From Limnanthes douglasii subsp. nivea (taxonomy: Eukaryota; Streptophyta; Magnoliopsida; Brassicales; Limnanthaceae): a DNA stretch of 64,000 bases. Shown in pieces: positions 22,802 to 33,602 of the stretch. The DNA is taken from assembly GCA_036936605.1 (NCBI GenBank), contig JAUPFV010000001.1:122210771-122274770 (forward strand). Direction: 5' to 3'. Under the pieces are notes generated by a model, which was given only the letters and a program-made list of their open reading frames with translations, did no database searches and was not told where the DNA came from. Position numbers and translations under genes: made by a program. The first letter of the stretch is position 1, and each line of letters begins with the position of its first letter.

Positions 22802-23421
22802 CGTTGATATATATTTATTTAATATAATTATGGACCGACATGCTAAACAAATATATTCAGTCATTGTCTTAAGGAAGTCCAAATTAAAAGTAATTGAGTT
22901 AATTATTTAATTAACTAAATTGGACCTAAGGGAGAAAAGGCGTTATGGCTCAAGTGTGGTAACCAAGTTCAATTTGGGCACTGTGATGAAAAGGGTCTAA
23001 TTCTCAATACTTAAGCCTGAATTAATAAATGAAAGATATAAATTGAATTATCAATTTATCGGGTTATGGTCCCGGACACAAGGACGTAATATAGGATGGA
23101 CTTCAATTGTAAAGACTTTAAGTAAGGGGCTAGGTTTAGGAATTTTATCATCCTAAAACCTAATCAAACAACAAACGTTCGTTTCCTTCAGTGTCTAGAA
23201 ACCTTTCCTTTCTACTAACTCGGCATGTAGGTTTTTCAAGGCAATATACAGAATCGCTAAAGATCGAAAATGAACAAAAAAGAATACTAGATAGAAAGCA
23301 ACAGGCAAACCCGTGAGCATTCTTCTTTTTATTCATTTATTTGGTGAATCTACAAAAGGGTTTCTATTAAAAATTCTGCAATTTTTTATATATTATTTGA
23401 TGCGAGTTCGAATAATAAACA
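22802..23421 (+). mobile_element. Copia-3 5' LTR
   Basis: About 620 bp, start CGTTGATATATATTTATTTA (TGTTGGAATATATTTATTTA in the 3' copy), end AATAAACA two bases before the primer-binding site. It differs from the 3' LTR by many substitutions and small indels, indicating an old insertion. Confidence 0.8.
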
Positions 23422-23423
23422 AT

Positions 23424-23436
23424 TGGTATCAGAGCC
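23424..23436 (+). other. Copia-3 primer-binding site
   Basis: TGGTATCAGAGCC, complementary to initiator tRNA-Met, two bases after the LTR. Confidence 0.9.
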
Positions 23437-23663
23437 ACCAAAAACCCTTTTTGGATTCGATAGAATAATCAAATTGTGTGTTGATAGACAAAGATGCATG
23501 TTTTTTCTTCATCGTAAAGAATCCATATTATTAGGATTATGTGTTGATTGAGCTAGTTAGGGCATGGATTTAGGGATTGTATGAAAAACATGTGTATATG
23601 ATTTATTCATATTGAAAAGCATGTATATTTTTTTCCACCTTTTATATGAATAAATTATAATTT

Positions 23664-23775
23664 TGATAGTTTGAGGATTTTTCGGTTAAATTAGGGTTGA
23701 TTGATGTCTGGAATTTCTTCTTCCGATATTAACATCAAATCAACCCTAATATAACCAATAAATCAAAACTATTGG
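23664..23775. repeat. Long stem-loop in Copia-3 leader
   Basis: Arms of about 44 nt around a 24-nt loop. The inner part pairs ATTAGGGTTGATT-GATGT (23,690-23,707) with ACATCAAATCAACCCTAAT (23,732-23,750). Outward, GGTTA pairs with TAACC, and the arms continue less perfectly to ATAGTTT / AAACTAT. Confidence 0.8.
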
Positions 23776-24420
23776 GATAGTGGCTCATCGACGGCTTAAC
23801 TATTGATGTTCACGTTGATTGAAATCTGTCAAACAGTGTTCATCATGACTAGCAAACTGTTGACAATATGGGGAACGTTGTGATCAGTGAGGATTCACAA
23901 ACCCACTGTTATCGCGATGATAGCAGTGAAAGGCTACTGGCTAGGCATAAATCCAGTGACAATATCGTTGTTGCGGGCTGACCGCTACCCAGGACTCGCA
24001 GCAACAACTGCTGCAAACACAGCAGGTTATGAGGAAAATAAAAAAATTCAGATTTTTTTCATTATTATAAATTAATTATATTATTAATTTAAATTATTTA
24101 AATATTTATTTCACAGATATGATGTGTTTGGCATGCTACTTATTGTTTGGTTATTTGTGAATTAAATTGTATGTGCTTGAATGATTAAATTGTAATGCAT
24201 GACTAAGGTTTCGTAGACCGGTAGGTGAAACTAAAAATTTAATTTAATCGGCCTTCCGGAAGGTTAAAATTAATTTTTTTATGGATTATAAGTTTCATAA
24301 GTTTCGGGGACTAATATAAATTCAAATATTACTGGTCCTCCGGAAGGTTCACATTTGGGTTTAAATTAATCATAAAGGAGAGAAAATTACTGAAAATGAT
24401 GTTTGTGTTGATTTTAATTT

Positions 24421-24616
24421 TAAGTAGATGAAATCGGCCCTCATGAAGGTTTCATCGGTACTTAGGATAAATTAAATTCACCCTTTCAATTTTGTGATTT
24501 TAAGTAGGTGAAATCAGCCCTCCATAAGGTTTCACCGGTACTTAAGAAAATCAAAATATGGTTATTTTAATTTAAGTAAATGACATCGGTCCTTCAGAAG
24601 GTCTCATTGGTACTTA
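24421..24616 (+). repeat. Three tandem 44-nt hairpin units with compensatory changes
   Basis: Units at 24,421-24,464, 24,501-24,544 and 24,573-24,616 each start TAAGTA and end TACTTA. In each, unit positions 1-6 pair with 39-44, 7-13 with 30-36 and 19-21 with 27-29. Pair 7/36 is G-C, G-C, A-T and pair 8/35 is A-T, G-C, A-T across the three units; there is one mismatch (12/31 in unit 3). Weaker relatives lie upstream, including the perfect palindrome CCTTCCGGAAGG at 24,252-24,263. Confidence 0.75.
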
Positions 24617-24879
24617 TGAAATTAAAATAATCATCATGATATTTTTCTCAAACTCATAAAATTGCATTCTAGTACGATTTGCCCTCTGGTATCTATTATC
24701 AGGGAATTTTATGTTTTACATGTATTTACTATGTTCATGCATATATTTTCATCTATATGTTAAGATGCTAAATGTGATTTATGTATTGTTTGTTCTTATT
24801 AAAATGTCCACTGGTTGTAATCTATTGGGGAATCGTTCATCCATGTTGGATTGTTCGAACTTCCAATTGTGGAAGTAAG

Positions 24880-25475
24880 ATATGTTGCTGTTTTTTGTTT
24901 GTACATGATTATGACCATGCACTGTCAACTCCCAAGCCATCTCCTCTTAGTCTGGAAAGTAAACCGGAGGAAACTAAGGCCGATGAAAGGTGGAAGAAGC
25001 CAAATAAGTTACGCATGGTGCTCTTATTACAAGGGTTACCAGTAGTATTGCGTGGGGCTGTCCTTAAAGGTGTTACCACTGTCTCGGTCTTTCTTGCGGA
25101 GATCGATAAAGCCTTTTCCAAAAATGAGAAGGTAGAGATGCAGCGTCTGTTCATCAAGTTAGCTACCAAAAAATTGTACTCGCAACGGTAAAATTCGGGA
25201 GCATATTATAAGAATGTCGATGATTGGCCAAAAATTAAAAGGAATCGGTTCCTTCCTAAAAAATTCATAGTGGGGTCATATTTTATTCGCTACCAGATTT
25301 GTTTAAGTATTTCCAGTCCACATTTAACTGCATGCGGGAAAATTGGAATATTAATGAGTTGATGTATCACGTTGCACAAGAGGAGGAAAAGCTTAAAGGC
25401 ACAACGCCTGAGGCTAATGTGATTATATATGGAAAAGCGGCAAGTCCTAAGTGGAAGACGGATGGAAAATGACAA
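24880..25475 (+). pseudogene. Copia-3 gag remnant
   Basis: Readable pieces in different frames: EIDKAFSKNEKVEMQRLF near 25,100 and FNCMRENWNINELMYHVAQE near 25,320-25,385, a gag block that matches the usual Copia N-x-x-x-WN-x-x-ELI motif. The zinc knuckle, protease and first half of integrase that should follow are absent: the next readable sequence at about 25,500 is already integrase, so an internal deletion of roughly 1 kb is inferred. Confidence 0.7.
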
Positions 25476-25489
25476 GGTTAAGGTCTGGT

Positions 25490-26300
25490 CAAGAAGAAAA
25501 GCATAAGGCCCTATAAAAATTCAAAGCTTTTAGGATTGAAGTTGCAAAAACAACTCGGTATGAGCATTAAGACCGTTAGATCTGACCGTGGTAGTGAGTA
25601 CTATGACATATATGACTGGTAAGGTGAACAACGTCAAGGAATTTTTTTAAAATACCTAGATGAGTATGGTATAGTCCCTCAATACATAATATCGGGTTCA
25701 CCTCGCATGAATGGTAAATCTAAGAGACGAAACCAGAAACTAAAAGATATGGTTAGAAGTATGATAAGTCACTCATCTCTACCATTATCTCTAAGGGGAA
25801 GCCATCAAATGTTCCACTTCTATACTCAATCGAGTACCCACTAAGGCTACTATTATGATCCTATATGCGCTTTGGAACGGTCGTAGACCCAATTTAAAGC
25901 ATCTGCATGTGTGGGGTCTAGTTGAGGAGAGGCCTTACAAACCTCAAGAAAAGAAACTGGAACAAAAAATAGTTAGTTATTTCTTCATAGGTTATTCCGA
26001 ATATTCGAGAGGGTTTAAGTTTTATGATTCTCTCAGTGATACATTATTTGAGACAAAAAAAGACCAACTTTCTAGAGGATGTTGAGTTTGGGGGGGGGGG
26101 GAAGAATAAGGGAACATATATTGATTTTGAAGAAGAACCCATAAAGATTCATGAAGGTTTTAATGAAGATTCTCAGGTATTAGAAGATTGGGTTGTAATG
26201 CCAATCATTTCGTTCCCATTAGAACAAGGCAACCCTCAAATTAACACCGATTCTTCATTTGAGGGGTCTAACCAGGATATAGATATGGTCCAGGTAGAAT
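25490..26300 (+). pseudogene. Copia-3 integrase C-terminal half
   Basis: KTVRSDRGSEYYDIYD near 25,570 holds the second catalytic Asp; the stretch YGIVPQYIISGSPRMNG near 25,665-25,715 follows, where the catalytic Glu that should come next is not preserved (NGKSKRR). At 25,855 the tail LKHLHVWGLVEERPYKP and GYSEYSRGFKFYD are clear. A G12 run lies at 26,090-26,101. Confidence 0.8.
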
Positions 26301-27730
26301 AAGAGGATAATGCGGTATGGGATCTTGTCCCATTACATGGAGGGAAAAAGATAATTGCTTGTAAATGGGTTTACAAAACCAAATGCGATTCCCTGGGTAA
26401 TTCAGATATACATAAAGCATATATTGTAGCGAAAGGTTATACTGAGTGTGAATAAATTGATTCTAAAGAAACTTTCGCTCTCGTTTTGACGAAGGATTCC
26501 TTTAGCACAATCATGGCTTAGTTGCACATTTTGACCTTGAGCTTCATCAGATGGATGTTAAGACCGCTTTTCTCAATGGTAATATTGAGGAAACGATCTT
26601 AATGGTGCAACCAGAACACTTTATGGAAAATAACTCAAAAGATCTGGTTTGCAGGCTTAAGAAATCCATTTATGGGCTTAAACAAGCATATCGTCAATGG
26701 TATTACAAATTCCTCGACGTAATAGTCGGTTATGACTTTGAGATTAACTCAGTTGAGGATTGCGTGTATCACAAGTTCAGTTGGAGTAATTTCATATTTC
26801 TTATATTATATGTTGATTATATATTGATTGCCTCGAAAAATAAGAAATTGTTACACACTATAAAAAGGTTTTATCAGACAAGTTTGATATGAAGGATCTC
26901 CATGATGCTAGTTTTGTGTTAGAAATCCAGATACAACAAGATTTCTCTCGTGGTATTTTTTAATTATGACAAAAGTTATACATTGAAAGTGTGTTACAAC
27001 GTTACGGATTGGCAGTTTGCAAACCTCTAAGTACCTCTATAGCAAATTGTGACATACTTAGTTTTGGTCAATTTCCTAAGACAAAACTTGAGATTGAGGA
27101 AATGAAAACGGTCCTGTATACTTCAGCAGTTGGGAGTTTGATGTATGCTCAAGTTTGTACTAGGCCATACATTGCCTTTGTTGTAAATATGTCTCGGAGA
27201 TATATTAGTAACCCAGACATGGATCGCTGGAAAGAGTTAAAAGGGTATTCTAGTATCTGTAAGGAACAAATAGGCACATGTTGACATATGGAAAGTCGGA
27301 TAAACTGAGATAATTGGGTATTCCGACTTGAAATTTGGTGGATGCGTAAACACACTAAAGAGCATGCCAAGAGACATATTCTTATTGGTTGGAGGTGTAA
27401 TATCCTGTAAAAATATAAAGTAGACACGTATTCCATCATCCACTATGGTGGATGAACTTGTTGCATGCTTTAAGGAATCAGACCGGTAATTATGGCTGTG
27501 AAATTTCGCAGTGCAATATACTAACAGTAATAAGAACTTTTCTAGTTCGAAGCACATAGACAAGAAGTTCTTTTCTGTTAAGTGATAGTTCAGATGGGCC
27601 AAGTAAATATAGAGCACATCAGCACAAACTCCATGATAGCTAAGATCCTCTAACAAAAACGGTTTTACCTAAGGTTTTCCAGGGATACACCATTAGTATG
27701 TGTATATTTGATTTAGAGGATTGTTAGTTT
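26290..27730 (+). pseudogene. Copia-3 reverse transcriptase and RNase H
   Basis: RT: ACKWVYKTK near 26,355, QMDVKTAFLNGNIEETI at 26,551, RLKKSIYGLKQAYRQWYYKF at 26,655, and the active-site block LILYVDYILIAS near 26,800, where the usual YVDD is YVDY. RT continues to about 27,240 (AVGSLMYAQVCTRP, YISNPDMDRW). RNase H can be followed in a mixture of frames to about 27,690 (SSKHID, DPLTK, KVFQGY), ending in DLEDC-FQWE near 27,730, a C-terminus usual in this Copia group. Confidence 0.85.
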
Positions 27731-27797
27731 CAGTGGGAGAGTTTTTAATAGGATCTGATGTTATATGTTGCATTACTGTGCACATTAAAGTTTATTG

Positions 27798-27799
<2 letters not shown>

Positions 27800-27859
<60 letters not shown>
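27800..27859. repeat. (TA)30 microsatellite
   Basis: An uninterrupted TA run in the 3' untranslated part of Copia-3. The Tyr/Ile-rich open frame across it is an artefact of the repeat. Confidence 0.98.
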
Positions 27860-27861
<2 letters not shown>

Positions 27862-28104
27862 TTGGAAATATTTATTGATATCTGTATTGTAGTGGATCTT
27901 CAAAGGTATGAACCATTTAAAGGTAGATATGTACGATTACAAGTCATATTACTCGTAGGCCACACTCTATAATTGGCCCAAGTAATTGATTGATAATGGT
28001 AATGTGATTACTTTTGCATCCTATTGTTCGCATTACAAGAAAGAGGTCTTTAGTACTTTATTGTTATAAATCATGTACGAGGTTGTACCGTTTTCCCATT
28101 GAGG

Positions 28105-28247
28105 GACCATTGGTGATATAAGTTTATGTTGAGTCTAGTGTCATATGACAGCTTTACATTAATCAGCAGATGCAGGGGACTAATCATATCCAAACTGGAT
28201 AGTCCAGGGACTGTCACCAGACTTTTTAAAGTCTATAAAGTATATGT
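28105..28247. repeat. Extra copy of MITE-2 right arm inside Copia-3
   Basis: It matches 22,659-22,801 base for base over long stretches (GACCATTGGTGATATAAGTT, CTGGATAGTCCAGGGACT) and ends at the same point, immediately before the LTR start. In a normal element a polypurine tract should stand here. Confidence 0.85.
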
Positions 28248-28900
28248 TGTTGGAATATATTTATTTAATATATTTATGAACCGATAATAATTTGAACCGA
28301 CATGATAAATAAACACATTCGATCATTGTCTTAAGGAAGTCCAAATTAAAATTAATTGATTTAATTATTTAATTAACTAAATTGGACCTATTGGTGAAAA
28401 TGCATTATGGGCTCAATTGTGGTAACAGTGTTAAATTTGGGCACTGTGTTAAAGACGGTCCAAATCTCAACACTTAAGCCTGAATTAATAAATGAGGGAT
28501 ATAAATTGAATTATCAATTTATCGATTTGTGGTCCCCGGACACTAGGAAGTAATAAATGACGGTTTTTTACAATGTTGGGCTTTACATTATAAAAACTAT
28601 AAGTAAGGGGTTATATTTATAAATTTAATTATCTGAAACCCTAATGAAAAAGACGGTGCTTCCTTTAGTATATGGAACCTATCCTATCGACTAACTCGTT
28701 CTGCAGATTTCTCAAAGCAATATACAAAATCCCTAAAGAACGAAAAGGAACAAAATAAAATACTAGATGGAAAACAACAGGCAAACCCATAAGCATTCTT
28801 ATTTTTGTTTATTCATTAGGTTAATCCACAGAAAGGTTTCTATTTAAAATTCTGCGATTTGTTATATATTATTTGATGCGATTTTATATAATATATAACA
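28248..28900 (+). mobile_element. Copia-3 3' LTR
   Basis: TGTTGGAATATATTT to TATATAACA (653 bp), colinear with the 5' LTR. No polypurine tract precedes it. Confidence 0.82.
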
Positions 28901-28947
28901 TCTGCTACTAAAATTGATAGTATATAGACGCATTACTTTTCAAAATC
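28901..28947. mobile_element. MITE-2, remaining right end
   Basis: TCTGCTACTAAAATTGATAG and CGCATTACTTTTCAAAATC match the reverse complement of the MITE-2 left terminus, completing the element split by Copia-3. Confidence 0.75.
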
Positions 28948-28956
28948 ACCGTTTTC

Positions 28957-29790
28957 ACTTAATTTCATTTTATGATCTAATATATATGGTTTTTGATCTC
29001 GTTGATCATTTTCTTGATTTATCGTCAGGGGTATTACTATCTGGCCTTTATGGTATCGGATGGGGAACCTTTTGGAGTTAATAAATAATGCGCTTGACTT
29101 ATAGTTATTCACTTATATAAGTATTTTATTATCTCGTTTTTACGATATTTATTACATGACCTCTGACCTTTTACATCATTGATTTGATAAAAATTCATGT
29201 TGGTATTATTATATGTTTTCTAATCATTTTGGATTATTAGTTTGACTTAATGTCGTGTTACATTTTATGTCCTCTGATCTTTTAGATCCTTAGTGTGACG
29301 TAAAGTAATATTGTTATTTGCAAATATAATAATTTATAACTCATTTAAAGTAAAATCATTCCTTTGCTGTTATTTTTACTTAATTAAATCATACCATCCT
29401 TTTGTTATTATTTCCTTGTAAAATATTCTTTGGAGATTCGTAGTATCGTACAAAACTTCTATTTTTTAGATAATCAAAAGATTGTTGGGCTTACAACTTG
29501 TTTTTATTTTGGCTTGTAAACTTACTGTAATTTATTACATGATTTTGTCATGCTTTTGTTTTAGTTTATAACTTTCCATCGCTCGAATTATTATATATTA
29601 TATTAATTATATTGCAGATAGTTTGAAAAATATTTGTTGATTGTAATTTGGACACTGTTTGGATATTTGTTAGAAATTTATAATTTGGAGAATATCTTAA
29701 GATTGTTGGGTTTATAATCTTTTTATCAGTTGACTTTTAACCTCGTCATATCTATGCTTATAGCTTTATGAATTCCCTAATGAAAAATGG
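28957..29790. other. AT-rich stretch, no gene recognised
   Basis: No protein-family signal on either strand. It would be the place of the 3' untranslated region and 3' LTR of the minus-strand Gypsy element, but no LTR can be identified. Confidence 0.4.
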
Positions 29791-32700
29791 TTATAATTGT
29801 ATAATGACTTTACAGGGTGTCAAATAACCTATATGCATTATGGTACCGTGTGAACACAACTCAAAATAGATCCTTCAAGTTTGGAGTTAAGTTTCTGCAT
29901 CTATTCTATGTCATCCCAAATAATTTTCTCAAAACAAGATATCATATTTTAAAACTCCAAGCCTTGAGCTTGGAGTCATACTTATTTTTAATCAACCCTA
30001 GGTAATATTCAATTCATACTAATGGTTGTTTCCAAATCTTCTCTATCAAATCGGTAGTCGTTTGTTTTTCATGGTCTTCTTGTTTTGATGAATAAAATTG
30101 AATTTGATGACTAAGAATCATTATGTTTTCTGATATTAAAACTTACATTCTATAAATAATACCAAAAGAATTTTCATTAGTAGCTACTCTAAAAGTAGTT
30201 TTTGCACCGATAATATTTCAAGAAGAGAATCATACCACTTTCTTTGAGATTCATTTTTTACCATTTCGAATGGCTCGGCTAGTGAATTTAACTTGTCTAC
30301 TAGCCTCATGATGATATGAAATAGAAAAATGTTTTCGTATCTTATATATTTTATAAAATGTGGTAACCATGTCATGTTTAAACTTAGGTCTATTACTAGT
30401 CAATAATATCATTGCTATCTCATAGCGACTTTGAATAAGGAATGTATAAATTCACAAAAGTTTTGAGATCGAGTTGCTATTAACCTTTTTGCTTCTATCG
30501 ATTTAGTGAAATAATCCACAACTACTATTAGAAAATGGCTTATCCTGGTTGTCATTGGTAGTGAACCTATAAATTCGATTTCATATCTATCAAATGGATA
30601 TGGATAATGACTTAGACCCCACAACTTCACTCGGTAAATTATGTATATTTGCAAATTGTTGATACATATGACAATTTTGGACCATATCTTTTGCACCAGT
30701 TATTAACGTGGGGCAATAATATCATGCTTAAAGAAAGTATCATATTAATCCTTTATAACCAAAATTGTCTCTTACAACTTAGTCATATAAATCTCTTAAA
30801 ATGAATAATATTTTTTCTCTTTCTATACATCGTAAAACTAGTATGGTAGTTATTTTTATGTAAAGTACCTTGTCAATAATCACATATTTAGTTACTAGTA
30901 AATGTAGTGTTCGTGCTTGACCTTTATCGTGTGTTATACTTGATTTTTTAAAAATAACAAGCCATCTTGAAGTCAGCCCTCAATTTTATTTAGTGATAAA
31001 GCCTCTAGATTTTCAACCTTAGTTTCAACTCATGTAATATCTTAAACATAACCAAACGATTGTCTTCCAAACCTCCAAGTATAGCTAGTAAAACTACATA
31101 TGAATTCTCTAAACGAAGTACTTATTTGTATACAATATTCTAGAATTGATTTTCCTTTTATTCTAACATTTCTAAACAACTTCTATATCTGTGTGCTTCA
31201 TGTACCCCTTGAACTTGACTATTTACCAATTGGAAATCTGAGATAAACTTAATAGTTCGTTCATCATTAATACGAGCTAAGCGTATTCCTACCAAAATTA
31301 CATTGTCTTCAACTTCATTATTTGTGGTAGCGAATCTGAATTTAATAGCTTGTCGTATTTATTCTCCACATGGGGTAATTAAAATGATCTCAACTCCAAT
31401 ATCACTTGAATCGGAAGATACATCTACGTGTACAACCCAGTCTTCTTCTTTTGATAATATTTGACTTGACTTTTAATTTTCATTGTTAGGAATTCTTCTT
31501 GAAATTTGTTTGTGAAATCCAAAATTTCTCGTGGCTTTATTATTGTACGAGGCTCATATAAAATTTCATACAAATAAATTTCAATGATCCAACACGTCAA
31601 ACGATCTTATACATTTACTTTTTGAAATACAACTCTTAAAGGAAAAGAAGTGCATAATTTAATAACATGATAACGAAAGTATGATCATATTTTTCGTGAA
31701 GTCATGATCAAATTGAGAGCTAACTTCTCAAGATTAAGATATAATGTTTCAGAATTAACCAAAATTTTACTCGCATAATAGACTAATATATTTACTCTTG
31801 TTATATTCATAGAGAATAACTACACTGACTAAAAAAATTAAAACTGACAAGCACAAAACAAAGGTTCTAAATCATTCTTTGTAGAAAACAATTCAATTAA
31901 CGTGAGATATTATTTAACCTTGTCAAAAGCATTAGTAAAGTTATCATTCCATCTAAACATTTTTGTTCTCTTTTTAATATCAAAGAAATATGAAGCTCTG
32001 TATATAATTCTTAACAAATATTCAAACCATCTTATTATTTATATTACTATTGAAAATATTTAGGCGAAAGCAAAGATTTTAATTGTAAAAGATTAACTTT
32101 AATTTCTAATTTACTAATTGCGTAACCTTAAAAACTCCCATTCTCATACTTCAGAATAACATTTTTTGGATTTATTAACAAATTATTTTTTATATGATTA
32201 TCAACGCTTTCATAACTTTTAACTATCATGTTGTCAATGTAAGCCTTCATATTGTTTCTCAATAGCTTAGCACAAATATGATTAATGTGACGTTGACAAG
32301 TAGCTCGTGAATTTTTCAATACAAATATCATTGTCTTATACAAATATAACATGTGTTCTATTATAAAAGTTGTATCTTATTCATTATTTGGGTTCATATT
32401 AATATAATAATTATACCCCGAATAAGCATCAATTAATGACAAAAACTCATGCCTTGTTGTAGTATCTATGAGTTGATTAATACCAGCTGAGCGGACAACA
32501 TCCTTTGGCCAAGCACAATTTGGCTCAGTGCAATATACATCCTCCAATACGCATTATTATTATCAACTAAAACATGATTAACTATCTATTTTGGAAACTT
32601 AGCCTCTCGTAAATGTCACACCTTAAGTAACCTCTCTACTTTCTTTACAATGAACTCAGCTTTATCTCGCAAAATTTTTCTTCGTTTCTATCATATTGGC

Positions 32701-33247
32701 CTAAGTCTTTTATCAATATCTAGCCCATGAAAATGATTTATTTACTAACTCAAGTGGTGTCCTAACCTAATCGAAGCAAAAACATCAACATTCATCTTTA
32801 AATTTTTTCCAAGCCCGTCTTTGAATTCTTGACTTAACTTGCTTCCTAGTTTCATTACTTTTCCACCATTCAACTCTCAATCAATTGTATTGTAAAAGGG
32901 TTTAGTTAAATAAGGTTCTTCACGAGGGTCATCAACTTCTCTCTCTTCAAATACAATTAAGGTTTCATTGTGATTTACTAATTATACATCATTTAATGAA
33001 CTTTTTTATTCCTACAATATGACATTGTCTGAGCAAATGTATATTGAATAACAATCTCTTATTATCCTTTAAATAACTTGTATAACCCAAACTCATTTTC
33101 CAACTAAATACTTAATGTACTAATGATAAAATGATGAACCGAACTACAGCTATTGAAGTCATGTAAGACCAAAAATTACATTATAAGATCTTGGTGGGAT
33201 ACAACCCATGAACTAAATATTGATAATTTTTTCTCTTAGGTCGTACT

Positions 33248-33602
33248 TGGTGTGGGTTATTTTTGATCGAGTGTAATTTTGTAAAGTGTTTTGAGAATTT
33301 AATGTTTAAGATGAGAAATAGAGAGATAATTAAGGTGTGTGCTAGCATTAAATTCTGATTACCCTTATTAATAAAATTAGTTGAGGTATTTATACTTAAT
33401 TAATGACCCATGGGCCTTTCGGGTCGGATTATGGGCTTGGGTTAAGTTTAAGAACCCGTTAGCCCAAGAGATCAAATGACCAGCAACTAGCTGAGTCACA
33501 TTCCAGTAATTTATTCTGTTCGGTTAGACATGGTAATGGTTATGTCCGAACTGCCCTTCAGATATTTGTAAGGGGTTATGTCAAATAAATATGACATTAG
33601 CA
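33248..33602 (-). mobile_element. Solo LTR inserted in the Gypsy protease
   Basis: On the minus strand it starts TGCTAATGTC and ends CCCACACCA (355 bp). The flanks are GTACT (33,243-33,247) and GTATT (33,603-33,607), a 4/5 target duplication. Removing it rejoins the protease sequence (ELPVTS on one side, then the SYNVIFG block). It shares TATA box, GGCCCA words and ending with the LTR at 5.5-5.9 kb, so it belongs to a related family. Confidence 0.8.
33387..33394 (-). promoter_or_regulatory. TATA box of the solo LTR
   Basis: TATAAATA on the minus strand, followed by a TTAATTATCTCTCTA stretch like that after the TATA box at 5,779. Confidence 0.55.

Larger units (their letters stand above)
23437..24880 (+). 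other. Long leader of Copia-3 between primer-binding site and gag
   Basis: No recognisable gag N-terminus before about 24,880. The stretch holds a long stem-loop (23,664-23,775) and an array of short hairpins (24,421-24,616, with weaker copies from 24,213). It is the position of packaging, dimerisation or translation signals in a retroelement RNA, but no such function is shown here. Confidence 0.6.
22802..28900 (+). mobile_element. Copia-3 retrotransposon, whole element
   Basis: It is bounded by two LTRs in the same orientation, with TCTGT before the 5' LTR and TCTGC after the 3' LTR, a 4/5 target duplication. MITE-2 sequence continues directly after the 3' LTR (ACTAAAATTGATAG against ACTAAAATCAATAG predicted from the left arm), which proves insertion into MITE-2. 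The interior has a primer-binding site, a 1.4-kb leader, gag, a shortened integrase, RT and RNase H, all broken. Confidence 0.85.

Noticed and set aside
27732..27741. AGTGGGAGAG as polypurine tract of Copia-3
   Set aside because: The bases encode the usual FQWE end of RNase H in this group, and the LTR starts 500 bp further on.
27721..27972. Open frame with Ile-Tyr repeats
   Set aside because: It is simply the translation of the (TA)30 microsatellite.
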